Assembly (NCBI GenBank): GCA_018901625.1
Contig: JAHIEM010000057.1
Coordinates: forward strand, 1 to 14,610
DNA length: 14,610 nt
Direction: 5' to 3'
Origin: Nanobdellota archaeon
Lineage (GTDB): Archaea > Nanobdellota > Nanobdellia > Pacearchaeales > GW2011-AR1
Shown here in pieces: positions 12,789 to 14,610 of this stretch. How positions within the stretch are numbered: position 1 is the stretch's first letter; each line of letters opens with the position of its first letter. Below the pieces are notes generated by a model that saw only the letters and a list, made by a program, of their open reading frames with translations, searched no databases and was not told where the DNA came from. A program made the position numbers and the translations under genes.

Positions 12789-13982
12789 ATGATGAAAATA
12801 ATATATCTTGATAATGCTGCGACAACACCTGTAGACAAAGAAGTCCTGAAAGAGATGCTTCCTTATTTTGAAAAGAATTTTGAGAATGCTTCAACTCTAT
12901 ACAAATTAGGAAGAGAAGCAAGAAGAGCAGTTGAGAAATCAAGGAAAATAATCGCTGATTTTCTTCAAGTTTCCAGCGAGGAGATTATTTTCACTTCTGG
13001 CGGGACTGAAGCTAATAATCTGGCTATAAAAGGGGTTGCTCTTGCTAATCCTGGAAAGAAGCAGATTATAACCAGTGTTATAGAACACCCTTCTGTTTTG
13101 GAAACTTGCAGATTTTTAGAAAAACAAGGATATAGAGTGGACTATATTCCTGTTGATAAAGAGGGAATTGTTAGTGTTGAGGAGATTAAGAGAAGAATAA
13201 ACAAAGACACATTATTAGTAAGTGTAATGCACGTGAATAATGAAATCGGCACAATTCAGCCGATTGAAGAAATTGCTGAGATTTGCAGGCAGAAAAAAGT
13301 TCTGTTCCATACTGATGCTGTGCAGAGTTTTGGGAAACTTAAGATAGATGCTTCTAAATTTGACTTGTTATCTGCTTCGGGACATAAAATTAATTGCGTG
13401 AAGGGTGTTGGATTTCTTTATATCAAGAAAGGGATTAGAATTAGTGGAATCTTAAATGGCGGGGGGCAGGAGCGAGGAATGAGGAGCGGGACAGAAAATG
13501 TTTCTGGGATTGTCTCTCTTGGGAAGGCTGTTGAAATAGCTGAGGAAAGAATAAAGAATAAAGAAAGTGAGAGGGTGGAAAGATTAAGAGATAAGATAAT
13601 CAATGAATTGCTTAAAATTAATGGAACAAGGCTGAATGGTTCCAGAGACAAGAGGATATTTAGTAATGTTAATATCTCGTTTGAAAATATTGAAGGAGAG
13701 GCATTAGTTTTATTATTAGATGATAAGGGAATCTGTTGTTCTACTGGCTCTGCGTGCTCCTCACATAGTCTGAAGGCAAGTTCTGTTTTAAAAGCAATCG
13801 GATTAGGTGATTTTGGGGCTCATGGAAGTTTGAGAATCACTCTTGGATGGCAGAATAATGAGAAAGAAATAGATTTTACAATAAATGAAATAAAAAAAGC
13901 TGTAGCTAGGCTTAGAAAAATCTCTGCAGATGTTTTAACTAAACATATGCCTGGAGGTGAAGAACATGAAAAAGAAAGATAA
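12789..13982 (+). CDS. iscS: Cysteine desulfurase (IscS/NifS family)
   Basis: This PLP-dependent cytosolic enzyme takes sulfur from L-cysteine, forms a persulfide on its own cysteine and hands it to the IscU scaffold. The motifs are YLDNAATTP at the start, TSGGTEANNLAIKG, and HVNNEIGTIQPI. The PLP lysine K200 lies in SASGHKI, and the loop CSTGSACSSHSLK carries catalytic C323. RSGTENVSGIV and LRITLGWQN complete the family pattern. I start at the ATG at 12789 (397 aa), 1 nt after the regulator's stop. The adjacent ATG at 12792 would give the classic MKIIYLDNAATTP, and the upstream ATG at 12774 would overlap the regulator by 14 nt. The 3' end overlaps the next small gene by 17 nt. Confidence 0.96.
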   Translation: MMKIIYLDNAATTPVDKEVLKEMLPYFEKNFENASTLYKLGREARRAVEKSRKIIADFLQVSSEEIIFTSGGTEANNLAIKGVALANPGKKQIITSVIEHPSVLETCRFLEKQGYRVDYIPVDKEGIVSVEEIKRRINKDTLLVSVMHVNNEIGTIQPIEEIAEICRQKKVLFHTDAVQSFGKLKIDASKFDLLSASGHKINCVKGVGFLYIKKGIRISGILNGGGQERGMRSGTENVSGIVSLGKAVEIAEERIKNKESERVERLRDKIINELLKINGTRLNGSRDKRIFSNVNISFENIEGEALVLLLDDKGICCSTGSACSSHSLKASSVLKAIGLGDFGAHGSLRITLGWQNNEKEIDFTINEIKKAVARLRKISADVLTKHMPGGEEHEKER

Positions 13983-14121
13983 ATTTGAAGAGTTTGCTTG
14001 TGACTTCAAGAATGAAGAAGAGTGCAGGGAAGAGATAGATGCAGAGGGGTTGAGCAAGGATGAAGTTGAGCGCGAACACTTTGAAGAGAGTGAAGATGCA
14101 AGATCTGGAGTGATTGAATGA
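13966..14121 (+). CDS. Small acidic protein in the Fe-S locus, unknown function
   Basis: This 51-aa protein begins MKKKDKFEEFAC and is strongly acidic, with two cysteines (C12, C20) and many Glu/Asp/Arg residues predicting helix (EEECREEIDAEGLSKDEVERE). The start is unusually well supported: GGAGGTGA (13953-13960) lies 5 nt before the ATG, the best SD in the window. It overlaps the end of iscS by 17 nt and shares ATGA with the following DUF1858 gene, so it is embedded in a coupled series. I do not recognise it. Position and charge suggest a small partner of IscS or IscU, perhaps analogous in role, not sequence, to acidic IscX or frataxin-like helpers. That is inference. Confidence 0.75.
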   Translation: MKKKDKFEEFACDFKNEEECREEIDAEGLSKDEVEREHFEESEDARSGVIE

Positions 14122-14354
14122 AGAAAATTAAGAAAAATACAAAATTCAATGAGATATTTGAAGATGAAGGAGCAAGACGCGTGCTTGAAGAGAGAGGCAT
14201 GCACTGTCTGGGCTGCCCTTTTGCCAGCATGGAGAGTATTGAACAGGGTGCTAAGGCGCACGGGTTAGATGCTGATGAGCTAGTTAAAGAGTTAAATAAG
14301 AAGAAGAGAGGGAAAAAAGTTAAGGGAGATATAAAACTAAATAACAAAAATTAA
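14118..14354 (+). CDS. DUF1858-domain redox protein
   Basis: This 78-aa soluble protein has a DUF1858 core (~residues 8-62): TKFNEIFEDEGARRVLEERG, then C30-L-G-C33-P in HCLGCPFASMESIEQGA, then AHGLDADELVKELN. The CxxC pair at a helix start is typical of this family, which is often associated with hybrid-cluster or other redox proteins and is thought to act as a redox disulfide or metal site. A Lys-rich tail follows (KKKRGKKVKGD). The ATG overlaps the preceding stop by 4 nt, so translation is coupled. Its place between iscS and iscU suggests a role in sulfur relay or redox control during cluster assembly, but that is inference from position. Confidence 0.88.
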   Translation: MKKIKKNTKFNEIFEDEGARRVLEERGMHCLGCPFASMESIEQGAKAHGLDADELVKELNKKKRGKKVKGDIKLNNKN

Positions 14355-14445
14355 CCATTCATACACTGATTAATTGATTTGCAGATTAATTATTAATGAA
14401 TTATATTTGAAAATCGATAAAAAATTAAATCAAAATAAGAATACA
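14355..14445 (+). promoter_or_regulatory. Short A+T-rich gap with possible iscU promoter
   Basis: GATTAATT occurs twice (14368-14375 and 14384-14391), followed by a further ATTAAT at 14392-14397. A TATA-like ATAAAAAATTA near 14417-14427 lies about 25 nt before the iscU ATG. iscU may therefore have its own promoter in addition to read-through from the upstream genes. No SD precedes its start. Confidence 0.3.
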
Positions 14446-14610
14446 ATGTATACAGAAAAAGTTATGGAGAATTTCAGGCATCCGAAAAATGTCGGCAAGA
14501 TTGAGAATGCTGATGGCATAGGAGAAGTTGGAAATGTAACTTGTGGTGACATTTTAACTTTGTATATTAAAGTTGGAAAGAGAAAGAATAAAGAAACAAG
14601 GAAGGAAGAA
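14446..14610 (+). CDS. iscU: Fe-S cluster scaffold IscU (NifU N-terminal type), 3' end cut by window
   Basis: Only the first 55 residues are present, and the frame is still open at the window end. The start, MYTEKVMENFRHPKNVGKIENADGIGEVGN, matches the IscU/NifU-N family closely. The first of the three conserved scaffold cysteines is C33 in VTCGDILTLYIKV, with D35 beside it as expected. IscU receives persulfide sulfur from IscS and builds a [2Fe-2S] cluster on its cysteines. After the YIKVGK strand the sequence turns very basic (GKRKNKETRKEE), which may be a lineage-specific insertion within the usual beta-hairpin. Its location after iscS and the DUF1858 gene completes the core of an ISC-type locus. 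Confidence 0.93.
   Translation, partial: MYTEKVMENFRHPKNVGKIENADGIGEVGNVTCGDILTLYIKVGKRKNKETRKEE

Noticed and set aside
12406..12942. Minus-strand open frame covering the regulator and the start of iscS
   Set aside because: It lies wholly opposite two well-supported genes, has a Leu/Ser/Ile-rich product typical of a complement frame, and lacks a start signal.
1..14610. CRISPR array, insertion sequence or prophage signs
   Set aside because: No regularly spaced direct repeats, transposase or integrase motifs, or terminal repeats were found on either strand.

Overview
The window looks like a piece of an archaeal chromosome, most probably from a DPANN-type archaeon (Woesearchaeota/Pacearchaeota-like). 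This is inference. It rests on an archaeal/eukaryotic-type tryptophanyl-tRNA synthetase, on A+T-rich DNA with archaeal TATA boxes (ATTTAAAT, TTTATATA, CTTTAAAA) about 25-32 nt before many starts, on many apparently leaderless genes without Shine-Dalgarno (SD) sequences, and on short, mostly single-gene units. Several neighbours belong to families better known from bacteria (LuxR-type HTH, HflK/HflC, IscS/IscU, thioredoxin reductase).

Layout. 1-812: two overlapping plus-strand genes for an exported lipoprotein-like protein (5' end cut off) and a small membrane-anchored protein, both unrecognised. 908-2838 (minus): a LuxR-type regulator with a degenerate receiver domain, then trpS. 3079-5079 (plus): a receptor-shaped protein with signal peptide, beta-sandwich ectodomain, one membrane helix and a degenerate class III nucleotidyl cyclase homology domain inside the cell. 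5287-6198: a HAD phosphatase convergent with a 99-aa cysteine-rich, probably zinc-binding protein, which has a long structured leader. 6412-7344: thioredoxin reductase. 7623-8675: GHMP sugar kinase. 8711-9118: membrane-anchored thioredoxin-like protein (CPHC). 9218-11495: overlapping hflK-hflC pair. 11540-11710: small [4Fe-4S] ferredoxin. 11712-12296 (minus): multi-pass membrane protein.

12422-14610 (plus) is an iron-sulfur cluster assembly locus: a Cys-cluster HTH regulator, iscS, an unrecognised 51-aa acidic protein, a DUF1858 redox protein, and the start of iscU cut by the window end. The first four genes overlap or nearly touch. A perfect 16-bp dyad plus two related half-sites one helical turn apart surround the regulator's TATA box, which suggests autoregulation, possibly in response to Fe-S status.

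Together the region is rich in redox and Fe-S functions: thioredoxin reductase, extracytoplasmic thioredoxin, ferredoxin, IscS/IscU and DUF1858. The strongest leads are the cyclase-like receptor, the Fe-S locus with its putative sensor and operator, the leader RNA of the zinc-protein gene with mutually exclusive pairings, and a perfect 12-bp inverted repeat bracketing the hflKC promoter. No tRNA, rRNA, CRISPR array or mobile element was seen.
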